From Zantedeschia hybrid cultivar (Eukaryota; Streptophyta; Magnoliopsida; Alismatales; Araceae): DNA of 64,000 nt. Below, one piece after another: positions 33,701 to 43,833 of this stretch. The translations under genes and the position numbers were made by a program. Position 1 is the stretch's first letter. Each line of letters opens with the position of its first letter. Location of the stretch: NCBI GenBank assembly GCA_030544215.1, contig JARZZO010000003.1, positions 23,879,879 through 23,943,878 of the forward strand. The letters are read 5' to 3'. The notes under the pieces were generated by a model. It saw nothing but the letters and a program-made list of their open reading frames with translations, searched no databases and had not been told where the DNA came from.

Positions 33701-34970
33701 CTGGTAATGGTTCATCAGATGAACCGTCAGTTTTTGAACCTGTTCAAAATGATACACAGGAACCTCGTAGGTCTGAAAGAGTATCTAAACCACCAGAAAG
33801 ATATGTAGGACATATTAATTTGGATGGTTCAAGGATACCCTATAATGAGGATGATGATCCTAAGATTTACCAGGAGGCCATTAAAAGTCCAGAGGCCGAG
33901 AAATGGCGGGAAGCCATGAATTCTGAAATACAGTCCATGTACATCAACCAAGTTTGGAACTTGGAAGATTTACCCGATGGTATAGTACCTATCGGCTGCA
34001 AATGGATCTTTAAAAGAAAGATCGGTGTAGATGGACGTATTGAGACTTATAAAGCAAGATTAGTGGCGAAAGGCTATCGTCAAAGACAAGGTGTTGACTA
34101 TGACGAAACCTTTTCACCCGTTGCTATGATTAAGTCCATCAGAATTCTTCTCGCCATTGCTGCCTACCATGATTATGAAATCTGGCAGATGGATGTGAAG
34201 ACTGCATTCCTCAATGGAAACCTTGAGGAGGAGGTGTATATGATACAGCCAGAAGGATTCACATCCAAAGAATCTCCAGACATGGTATGCAAGTTGCAGA
34301 GGTCCATTTATGGACTGAAGCAAGCTTCCCGAAACTGGAACATAAGATTTGATGAGGCAATCAAATCTTATGGCCTCATTAAGAATGAAGATGAGCCCTG
34401 TGTATACAAGAAAAATAGTGGGAGCGCAATCACATTTCTGATTATTTACGTTGACGACATCCTACTCATTGGGAATGAAGTAGGAATGATGTCATCAGTA
34501 AAGATATAGCTGTCAAAGAACTTCTCCATGAAGGATTTGGGAGAAGCATCTTACGTATTAGGAATACGGATCTATAGAGATAGATCAAAGAAGATGCTAG
34601 CTTTAACCCAATCCATGTACATAGAAACCATTGTCAAAAAGTTTGGCATGAAAAATTCCAAGAGAGCTCTCATACCGATGAGATATGGAATTTCACTCTC
34701 TAAAGGTCAGTCTCCCAAGACACCTGAAGAGAGGTCTGTGATGGATAAAGTTCCCTACGCTTCTGCCAAAGGGTCCATCATGTATGCCATGCTATGTACC
34801 AAACCTGATGTAGCATATGCTCTAAGTCTTACGAGCAGACGTCAGGCAGATCCAGGCGATGAACACTGGAAGGCTGTGAAATGCATCCTTAAGTACTTGA
34901 GAAGGACTAAGGATCTATTTCTAGTCTATGGAGGAGGAGACTTAAAGCTGCAAGGATACACTGACTCAAG
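33701..34970 (+). pseudogene. Reverse transcriptase of copia A
   Basis: Shows the copia RT order: W-R-E-A-M-N-S-E-I, G-C-K-W-I-F-K-R-K, Y-K-A-R-L-V-A-K-G-Y, F-S-P-V-A, W-Q-M-D-V-K-T-A-F-L-N-G, L-K-Q-A-S-R-N-W and the catalytic Y-V-D-D-I-L-L-I-G at about 34450. A TAG at 34507-34509 replaces an expected Trp. The frame then continues (F-S-M-K-D-L-G-E-A) through the thumb. Catalytic residues are intact apart from the nonsense change. Confidence 0.92.
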
Positions 34971-35447
34971 TTTTTAGTCTGATCCTGACGGCAGCAAGTC
35001 AACATCAGGTTTTGTTTTCACACTCAACGGGGGAGCAGTGAGCTGGAAAAGTTCTAAGTAGGAAATCACTACTGATTCGACAATGGAAGCCGAGTATATT
35101 GCTGCTGCTGAAGCCGCCAAGGAAGCTGTATGGATGAAGAAATTCATCGGTGATCTTGGTGTGGTGGAAAGCATATCTGGTCCCGTCCCACTGTTGTGTG
35201 ACAACAATGGGGCGATTGCTCAAGCGAAAGAGCCGAGGTCTCATCAGAAGTCGAAGCATATTCTGCGGCGCTTTCATCTGATCAGAGAGATTATAGCTCG
35301 AGGAGATGTCGTGGTGGAAAGAGTTCCTTCAGCCAACAACATAGCAGATCCACTTACAAAGCCTTTGTCTCAAAATGTCTTTGAGCATCACTTAGAGAAT
35401 ATGGGTATTCTGTATAAAAGTGATTGGCCTTACTCCAAGTGGGAGAT
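34971..35447 (+). pseudogene. RNase H of copia A and polypurine tract
   Basis: RNase H blocks follow: S-T-S-G-F-V-F, T-M-E-A-E-Y-I-A-A-A-E-A, L-L-C-D-N-N-G-A-I, and I-A-D-P-L-T-K. TAG codons at about 34975 and 35060 sit where Gln is expected. No stop precedes the LTR, so the frame reads into the LTR to 35493. The purine tract AAGTGGGAGA (35437-35446) primes plus-strand synthesis just before the 3' LTR. Confidence 0.88.
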
Positions 35448-36994
35448 TGTTAGTATTAGATGGTCTCAAAGCCAATCCGATACTATGTATTGATTCAGAT
35501 TATTAATAAATGGCAATAATTCATTGTGTAATTAATTCGATCTATGTTTATCGTATCACGATGAAGTCTATGAACATGTGCAATAGTCTTCGGATTATGA
35601 TGAGATCATAATTACGGGACCGAAGACTTATAAACACATGTTCTTAATTGTTCCTAGTCATAGGATGTTTAAGATAGGACATCGAACATCCGGATAGACT
35701 AGTATAGGTTACTTCAGCTCATATGATGAGGGTGACTGATCCCATAAGTCACTTATGTGGAGAAACTATGCTGGACCTATAGGTGCTCATTAGTGAATGA
35801 GTTCACTGAACTGATCCGACTATGAATCGCTGGATGGTAAACACCTCACTGTTAACCAGCTCGATTCTTTTGTCACGGTTGCGTGGATGATCCTTGGACC
35901 TGAGACGCCAAAGATATCTTGTTGGTAGGTTTCTGAACTTTGACCTTGACTAACGAATCCCTAACCATGGGTTATCAATAAGTCAAGCGATCGGGTTCAG
36001 GAAAATGCCCTCGAAGGTAATTGTGTGTTCAATACGGGATCATCCGCTCTCGGTAGTTTGAGAGAGAATGTTCCGGGAATGATGCGCTTAAAGTCTCTGG
36101 CCAGGGCAGACTCTATATTCGATAAGGAGTTATCAGATTCATATTAGCGGCATATGATTCAAGTGAACTGACCGAATAGGGTTTAACAGTAAACCATACC
36201 CTAGGTCGATTCAGGTTCCGATGACAGAAAGGTTCCAATAGAGGGTTGCGATAACCCCAGTGCCATCTAGGATCACACGATGTTGCTTGGCATCCAACGT
36301 GATCGGAAGTCCGTCTGAATTTATTGTAGGACAATAAATTCGGCTGATTAATTGAATATAAGGATATTAATTAATTCAGTGGGTCAGTAAAAGGTTACTG
36401 GGCTTAATGGGCTATTAACTGGACTGGTATTTGGGCCTAGAGGGTCACACGCAAATGGTTTTCAAGTTGATGGATAATCCGACAGGATTTCGGATAAGTC
36501 TGGGTTTTTATGAAAAACTGCAAACAGACTTATTATAAAAGAACGGATTCTACGTCGGGGGCCAACAACCCTAACCTAGCCGTCGTTCATTCTCTCTCTC
36601 TCCTCTCTTCTGGGCGTGTGACACGAGGCGGCCATCTGGAGGCTCCGCTTCGATTCCCGACTGCTCCGCCTTCTGTCTGACGGGAGATTCCGAATCCGCA
36701 TGTCGCGGCGGATTACGCGCAGCTAGACGGGATCCACGAACGCTGCATCGAGCGAGCAGGCGAGGACGATCCATCGCGAGGAGAACCGCGTGGATACCGC
36801 TAGAGGTGGGGCATCTGCGCGACTTGCGGCATCGCTCCAACGGAACCAGAAAACGAACGCGGATTCGAATCCGCGCAAGGTAAATCCGATTTACTCTGGT
36901 CTTGTTTTGTTGATCGAAAAGAGATGGATCCGATCTCGAAATTATTTTTATTCCGCTGCGTTTTCGATCGGATCCCGACACAGCGAACCCAATA
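35448..36994 (+). repeat. 3' LTR of copia A (1547 bp)
   Basis: Starts TGTTAGTATTAGATGG and ends CGAACCCAATA, so the terminal CA has mutated to TA. It is collinear with the 5' LTR. The TATAAAAG box is at 36534-36541. It is followed directly by the target duplication GAGTT. Confidence 0.93.
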
Positions 36995-37113
36995 GAGTTA
37001 TCATAGGCTATAACAGAAATGGGAGAAGGCAGCCATTTTTCTTTCGGGACTCCACAGAGCTCCAAAGTTCTTGGTGGAAACACATTGATAGATGCCCCGG
37101 TATCTACTAAACA
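36995..37113 (-). pseudogene. Catalytic half of the aspartic protease, gypsy B
   Basis: This 119-bp fragment on the minus strand encodes D-T-G-A-S-I-N-V-F-P, the active-site loop of the gypsy B protease with the D-T-G intact. The solo LTR (37114-39165, duplication AAACA) bounds it on one side and copia A on the other. The frame connects across both insertions to 39166 upstream and to 27631 downstream. Confidence 0.85.
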
Positions 37114-39165
37114 TGTAAGGATTGAGGTTTTGGATCCAATTATCGGGCTAGTTTCGGTGTCGGACCCCTTGGTTTGGGCCCTTGTGGGGCTGGGGCATGG
37201 GTTCCTTATCGGGCGTTCGGTTGAGGGGATGCGTTTTAGAGTGTGCCACGTGGGCGCCACGTGAGTTGGTTTTAGGCCGCGAGAGTACGGCCCCGGTCTT
37301 ATCATCTGAATGGCATCTTGCATGGTCGACGCCATCCAGAGTACGGCCCTGGTATACCAATGTACGACCCCGTCTTGTCGTCTAATTGGCGTTGGTCTTA
37401 GACAACGCATTTTAGCGAGTTTCGGTTGATGCTCCGAAGCCCTCCTTCCTTTCCCTCATTCTCTCCATTTCTCTCTCTCTCCTCCCCCTCCCCTCCGATC
37501 CATCCGACGCCCCCTTCCCCTTCTCCTTCCTTTCCTCTCCCCATTCCTCCTCTCCCTCCACTCCATCAACCCCCTAACTTCCACCACTACCACCACCATC
37601 TCCTCTGTGGTGCATCTCTCTCCGGACGGCAGCCGACATCCCGGTGGAGTGACGGCGTCCACGGCGGTACCGGCGGCGGCTTGTGGTGTGGCGGTTCAGT
37701 GGCTAGGAGCCCGGAGGAGTTCAAATAACCGGTAGGGTGACGATCCTCGCAGTGTTCTGTTTAAAACTATGATTTTCCCACTTTGAAAGCATGAAATATG
37801 TGTGGGTGCTTCTGGGGTAGAAAGAATGTTTTAAGGGGTGGTCTCTGTGGAATAATTAGGCTTCTCCCCTACCTTCTCCATTTTTTTTGTGTTTTGTGCG
37901 AAAAGTGGGGAGAAATCCCACTTTGTGACTCGGGGGATGCCAGAGGGGGAACCTGTCTGTGAATGCTAAATGACGTCTGGGGACAGCGACGCCATTTTAA
38001 ATGGCGACTTTCACTCGAGACACAATTTAGCTCAGATAAGGGGGTTCTGTCCCTGTATTGAATGGCGTCTAGGGACAGCGACGCCATTTAAATGGCGGTT
38101 GTCAAGGGTAATGCGATTTTGGCCATATTCTGAGGCCAGTTTTTCATATGAACCAGTTTAGGGGTCTTGAATGACGTTGGTCATGGGCGACGCAATTCAA
38201 GACAGAACCTCATTAATCCATGCAATTAACATGTGTTTACATTGTTAGATAGTTTGATTAAATGCATGCTTTAAAACATACTTCGAGGACGAGGATTCTA
38301 CGTGATTGGGTCGCATTGTGTCATGTTTTGTGTGATCGTGGACCTAGAGTGACAGTTGTTAGCGCTTAGGCACCCTGTGTCGGTGTGGGAGTGATACGGC
38401 GCCGGTGTAGGAGTGGTAGGGTGACGCCTAGAGAGAGGATCACCTGGTGTACCCCAAGGTATATCTAGTACCGGTGTGGGAGTAGTACATTCGGAGTGTC
38501 ACTCGTGCTGGGAGAAGCAAAACCACCTAGAGCTAGACAGGCCGGAGTAGCCAGTGCGCTATCCGAGGGGTTGATGTTTGGTCCCAACGGGTCAGTGTTT
38601 TCTGCTTGGTTTGTGTGTTTAGCCGAGACGCTGGTTGTAGACTCCGTGGTGGAGTAGTTTTAGAGTTGTGCATGTTACATTTACGAATGCATGTATTTTA
38701 TATCAGAATTTGAGAATCTTTGTGAGTTGTGTTTACTGCTTTATTTATTTAAATTGCCTATATTTGTGTTGTTGCACTTGTGGGTGTGTGAGTGGGTGGT
38801 AGGGATCAAAGGATCCCTACTGAGTCCATTTCAATGAGACTCACCCCTGCGGTTTTCAGGTGGGGTTGCGCCCCAACAGCCACTGTCCCGGAGTATGCAC
38901 CGATATAGTTGTTATTTTTCTTTCAGGCCTGTACGCTTAATTACTTCTTTTCAGTTGGAATATGTACTTATTTGCTGAGTCAAGTCGAATTATAATAATT
39001 TTTAATTCTTGCACTTCCTTTACAATTCGATATGATGTGGAATGTTTAGCTTAGTTTATCATTTATTTCCCAGACTTATCGAGATCGTGGTTTGGATCCA
39101 AATTTTAATGATTCGGTACCCATTTAGTAATCGGATCCCCGATTATAGGGTGGCGGGTCGTTACA
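37114..39165 (+). repeat. Solo LTR of the Tekay-type family (2052 bp)
   Basis: Starts TGTAAGGATTGAGG and ends GGTCGTTACA. It is flanked by the perfect 5-bp duplication AAACA (37109-37113 and 39166-39170). It is homologous along its length to the LTR at 20784-22891. No internal element is present, so it formed by LTR-LTR recombination. It carries GACGCCATT palindromes, for example AATGGCGTC at 38061-38069 with GACGCCATT at 38080-38088. Confidence 0.93.
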
Positions 39166-39977
39166 AAACAAGTATCCACAGCCTTTGTACATATGTTGTC
39201 AGTTATGCTTAATGCCATGCTCCTTACTGCTAGTGGTGCCAGTAAAGAAGTATGGAAGGATATAGAGGGTTGATCCCCCTGGGGTACCAACAATGCGGTG
39301 ATCTTTTCCACTGGCACATTTTCGCTGACCATTACCTGTTGTAGGTATTCCATTAGGGCTTCATGATGGACCTTGGATCTCTTGATCAGCTCTAATATGG
39401 AAATGCGTGTCAGTGTTCTATCCAGCTGCTTCAACAAATCATAGTGAGTACCAGGTGTACTCTCTTCATTTTGGACTTCTTCTATTGGCTGTGACGAGCC
39501 ATCTCGCACCGTAGATTGGGGAAACACTTTGTTGAATATTTAGCTGCTTCGGAGCGTATGTTCTATAATAGTGGAAGCTCTAGGCATTATCTTGAGCACT
39601 GCCGTGTTGAGGAGTGGCTTGGAAGGTGTAACGGCTTGGTAAGGGGATGTTGGTGGAGGTAAGGGAACTCAGATGAGTGGTTTGGAAGGTTGTGGGTGCG
39701 GATGAGCAGTTGACGGTGATGGGTTATTTGGTGGAGGTGTTGTGCGGATGAGCGGTTTGGAGGGTTGTATGGTATCAGTGTGAGTGGTTGTTGTAGGTGA
39801 AGTAGGGAATGGTATACGGAGTAATGGTTTGGATGGCATGAGGGGTGTATAATTGGTTTGCGGAGGGTTGCTTGGTGAGGATGTGGTGGCGGAGGGTGGA
39901 ACGGGTTTAATGGTGATAGATTGTGGTTTGGGTATGCGGAGAATGCGGCGAGGCGGTTGCTCGGCAGTGCTTGACAT
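39166..39977 (-). pseudogene. gag-protease linker of gypsy B
   Basis: The minus strand encodes a Pro/Thr/Ser-rich segment (39669-39977, repeated K-P-L-I-R and P-P motifs) followed by a segment with Y-D-L-L-K-Q-L-D-R-T and I-S-I-L-E-L-I-K-R-S. The latter resembles the short helical linker that precedes the protease in plant gypsy polyproteins. It reaches A-V-D-T-C at 39166-39180, just before the solo LTR, in frame with the D-T-G beyond it. At least one stop interrupts it, near 39540. Confidence 0.75.
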
Positions 39978-40427
39978 ATGACTTGCTGAATAGATAGAGG
40001 ACGAATCCTCTACTTTCCATTATTGCCCTCTACTAGCCTCAGACTGGGTACCTGTCAAAATGGGGGCAATTTGCTTTTGATGTTCCGGCAACGGGTTCTG
40101 TACTATGCCCATATTCTGCGGTGCTGCATGTTGTATCGGGGCCCTTTGGACTGGCTATTGTTGCTGTGGTATTTTCGCCTTCAAGGCGGCAATGTACTTT
40201 TTCATCTCTTTCCAATCAATCCCTCCTTGATCATTGAGGTCATGAATGTAATCCCGAAAGTGAAAACAAGCATCTACTGTGTGTCCCGGTTGACGATGGA
40301 ACATACAGTAACGGGACATGTCAACATTTGGTGGCCAAACGGCTCTTTCCTTTGGCAGCACTAAGGCATTGGGCGCCATGAGGGCGTTGAATATATCTGT
40401 GAGGGATTCTGGTAATTGTAGGTACAC
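39978..40427 (-). pseudogene. Nucleocapsid knuckle region of gag, gypsy B
   Basis: On the minus strand the segment contains Y-C-M-F-H-R-Q-P-G-H-T-V-D-A-C (CX2HX4HX4C) near 40260-40310, followed by H-F-R-D-Y-I. This His-for-Cys knuckle is the same variant as in element A. It starts abruptly at 40427 where another LTR-like insertion separates it from the capsid part at 42177-43833. Confidence 0.78.
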
Positions 40428-42176
40428 TGTGATAAGTTGATAATTTGATCATTTAAGGGCAATCATATGCATCACACTTACATTTTTATCTGTAAAATAG
40501 CATGAAATGATAGATAATTTCGTACCAATTCCAACGGTACCAATTTCGTCAAATTCCGACTTAAAAACATCGTCATTTCATGTGATTAATGGAGTATAGC
40601 GCATTTGCGGTTTTTCGACAAAATCGAGATGAAATAAATAAATAAATGTAATGATTTTTATGATAATATGCTAATTTACATTTATTCTATGTGAACAGGA
40701 CATGCCAATGATGCAGTACAGTTGGTGGAGTTTCAGAAAAATTTGTGGGAGGTCCAGTGTTCGAATCTCAATAAAATTCGACTTCATTTTGGCTAAAAGG
40801 CAAAAGCAGGGGCGAAATGGTCTTTAAAAATTCTCAAGAAGTTGCCCTAATTCTTACCCTAAGAGAGGCCAGCCACCACCCCTTCCCTCCTTTCTTTATT
40901 TTGAAAATTTTCTTCCCCCCTTTAAAAGAAGCCCCCTCCCACGCATGGAATATCACTCTCTTTTTGGGCTCCCTTCTCTAACTTTCTCTCTCTCATTCCT
41001 TTTTCCTCTCTCTCTCACGCACCTCCATCCTCCTCTCTTCTGTTTGGTCTTCTTCTTCTTTGTCTTTTTCTTCCTCCCTCTCTACCTTTTCTCTTTCTCT
41101 CTCTCATCCCTTTTCCCTCTCTCTCTCACGCATCTCCCTCCTCTTCTTTTTCTGTTTTGTCCTCTTCTCCTTCGTCCTTTTCTTCCACCTTCCTTTTTCC
41201 CCTCTCTGTCCCGCTCTCTCACTTTCTATCTCTCTCCTCTAATGTCCCTCTTTCTTTTCTCTCTCCCTGCTCCTCTCTTTTCCACAGCCACCCAACCAAC
41301 AGCAGCGAGCCTGCCACAACAGCACGTGGCGCCCCTGCGAAACACGCAGGGCAGCCACATCGTCGTTCGCGCCGGGGCGAGCAAGCCTCCAGCTGCCCGA
41401 GTCCACGCGTCAGTGCCTCGCTGTGCTAGCCGCTGTCCCGATCCCTACCACACGCCACGTGGCGAAGCCGCGTCGTTCGCGCGGACAAGCATCGTCGCCC
41501 ATGCCGTGCCTTCCCGCCCTGCGCTGCCGTGTTGCCTCATCTGCCGCGCTATCACCTCGCCTGCAGCGCCCGCGTGCGTCTGCCACACGCCCAAGAAGCC
41601 GGCGCACTACACCGCATCCCGCGCGCCCTCCTCACCAGCCACGTATCCGAGGAGCCTAATCCATTGCACCGCGCCCTTTAGACACTGGACTAGTGCACCC
41701 AGTGCCCACAGGAGCTTCCTTTGTTGCTTTGTTCTAGTTTGTTTATTTATTCTTAGTTTTTGTTTAGGATTAAGTTATTAGAATAGGTTTAGTTTGGTTA
41801 TTTAATTCTGTTGGAAATGTCAAATTCAAAACATTGTGTACTTTTGTTTCTTGCTTCTTAAATTAGTGACAATATTATTAAACTAGCTTTCTCTCCTCTA
41901 ATGGTGTTATTTGTTTTGTTTCTAAACTAGTTATTTAGTTAGATTTTCAATTCTTAGCCATTTTAGTTAATTGAGTCGTAGTAAATAGGTAATTAATTAG
42001 TTCACTCAAATTCTCACCTGTTTTTAGATAATTAAGAATCACAAGGTTTTCAAAATTAAAATCTTATTTCCCTATGGATCAACTCGGTTCTCATCATTTA
42101 CTATTTTCAAATTAACTTGAATGAGCCGATTAAAAATAAGGTTGTTAGTTGTGCATGTTTAACGACACATGGTTTC
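40428..42176 (+). repeat. LTR-like insertion of about 1.75 kb in the gypsy B gag
   Basis: The segment interrupts the gag frame and begins TGTGATAAGTTGATAATTTG, a start typical of plant gypsy solo LTRs. Its end has the AACTCGG...CATGTTTAACGACACA character of such LTR tails. The flanking 5-mers TACAC and GACAC match at four of five positions, so the exact edges are uncertain by a few bases. Inside are a pyrimidine-rich tract (40900-41280) and a GC-rich block (41280-41660). The long frames across them are compositional artefacts. Confidence 0.55.
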
Positions 42177-43833
42177 AAGCTATCAACCGACCTTCTGGGG
42201 CCAAGAGATTTCCTCTGCTGTGTATAGTCATTAGGAGGAGGAACATAAGTATAATTTGGCTGTTGCCGAGGTGGATTGTATACTTGCTGGTGGGAATGTT
42301 GCGGTGCCGACTGAAGCTACTGAGTAGGAGGCTTGTAACCCTGTTGGTTTTGAGGCCTGAGTGACTGATATTGTTGCTGATTCCTCATAAACTAGGGCTG
42401 ACTATTATTCATTATACTGACCTGTTCATGAGACAGTGTACCCTCGGTAGTTGGACCCATAGAGGAAGAATTGGGGATGATAGACTTCCTAAGTGGAGGT
42501 CTATTAGGTCGATGAGGATCGAAGACACTGGCAAAGGTGGAGTCTTTGAATGCATTCTGAGCATAACACGCTCTTTCATACAGGTCTGCCATGGTAGTCA
42601 AGTTATTCAGTATTAGCACCAGCTTGTACTGTGAGGTGGCGTTGGCAACCATCATCTTTACCAGTTCTTGTTCAGACAAATGATCTCTTATCTTTTCAGC
42701 CATCCCTCGCCACCTATCGGCGAACACTATGAAGTCTTCATCCGGTTTCATCTTCTCATTGAACAAGTCAGTGATGGACAAGGTAGGTGCCACCCTGTCT
42801 TTGTATCTTTGCAGGAACCTCTTCGACACCATGTCGAAGTTCTCTACCTCACTTGGATCTAAAGAGAAGAACCACTTCAAAGCCGATCCCTCCAATGATC
42901 TTATGAAGAGGAATGCCAGTGCTTTTTTATCATTTTGCCAAAACGACGATTCATACAAGAATTCTTTGATGTAAAGGAAAGGATTGCCTGTGTCATTGTA
43001 CTTTCTGTAGATTGGCATTTCAGAAGGTAAAAGATGGAATAGTGGCAAATCAGGGATAGAGAATTCAGGAGCAACCTTGTTGTCCATATTCTTTTCAAGA
43101 TTCTTGAACCGCTCGTCCATCTAGGACAACTTGTTAAGTAAAAGTTGAGTGGTAGAATCTGCTGGTGGAGGTGGTGATTGTTGAAAAGATTGCCTCCGCG
43201 AATAAGCAGGGATGCGAGGACAGTGAGGTTGTGAAATGGCGGCGTTCCCACCGTGCCCGAAGGCATTCTGATGAATTGGGTTTGCGGCCTAAAAGGATGT
43301 CGTGAACCAGACTGTTGAGGGCTTCTATGCCGCGGGGTGGAAACATGAAGACCTTCCATGGCCTGGATGGGAGCTTAATAAGCAGAGGGGTGAACTATGG
43401 GAGTTGGCTCGGAAGGACGTAGAGGAGCTTTCCCTTTTAGAATGGATTGGATGGCGTCAAATTGACGAGGATCCACATGATTAGATAGGGCTCCCATGAG
43501 GGTAGCGAGATCAGAAGGATGATCGGCAGAGGGCCCAGCTTGGTCTTCAGCTCTTTCAACGGTAGGATTGGAGATGACGTGAACACGTGAATGATCGCCC
43601 AAATCCGGGTGATATTGACCGTAGATCGAATGATCATGAAACTGAGGGGCATGAGCATCTCCCTCATGAACAGTATGGAATTGATCGGGATAATAAAAAA
43701 TATAGGCGTCCCTTTCATCCTCAGAATAAGATGTACCATGAACTTAAGGGGCATAAGCATCTCCCTCGTACCCGACCAGATCCTCTTGTTCGAAGGCAAC
43801 CATGCCGACGGTTCTACCTGAACGTAGCATCAT
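42177..43833 (-). pseudogene. gag capsid region of gypsy B
   Basis: Starts at ATG 43833 on the minus strand (M-M-L-R-S-G-R-T-V-G). It runs through M-G-A-L-S-N-H-V-D-P-R-Q-F-D-A-I-Q-S and the retrotransposon gag core (F-L-Y-E-S-S-F-W-Q-N-D, E-G-S-A-L-K-W-F-F-S-L, F-L-Q-R-Y-K-D-R-V-A-P). A stop lies near 43122, where Gln is expected from comparison with the second copy at 46031. Several frame shifts interrupt 43120-43740. A related gag in the opposite orientation lies only 2.2 kb away. Confidence 0.85.

Larger units (their letters stand above)
27632..36994 (+). mobile_element. Copia element A, complete structure, inserted in gypsy B protease
   Basis: A full Ty1/copia element: 5' LTR 27632-29180, primer site 29182-29194, leader, gag, protease, integrase, RT, RNase H, polypurine tract, 3' LTR 35448-36994. 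Both ends are flanked by the 5-bp target duplication GAGTT (27627-27631 and 36995-36999). Removing it rejoins the gypsy B protease. The two LTRs differ by roughly 3-4 percent when compared by eye, so the insertion is not recent. Coding regions carry several stops and frameshifts, so the copy is not autonomous. Confidence 0.95.

Noticed and set aside
40945..41781. A 278-codon plus-strand frame, Leu/Phe/Ser-rich then Ala/Arg-rich
   Set aside because: It is created by a pyrimidine-rich tract followed by a GC-rich block inside an LTR-like insertion. No domain, and overlapping frames are equally open.
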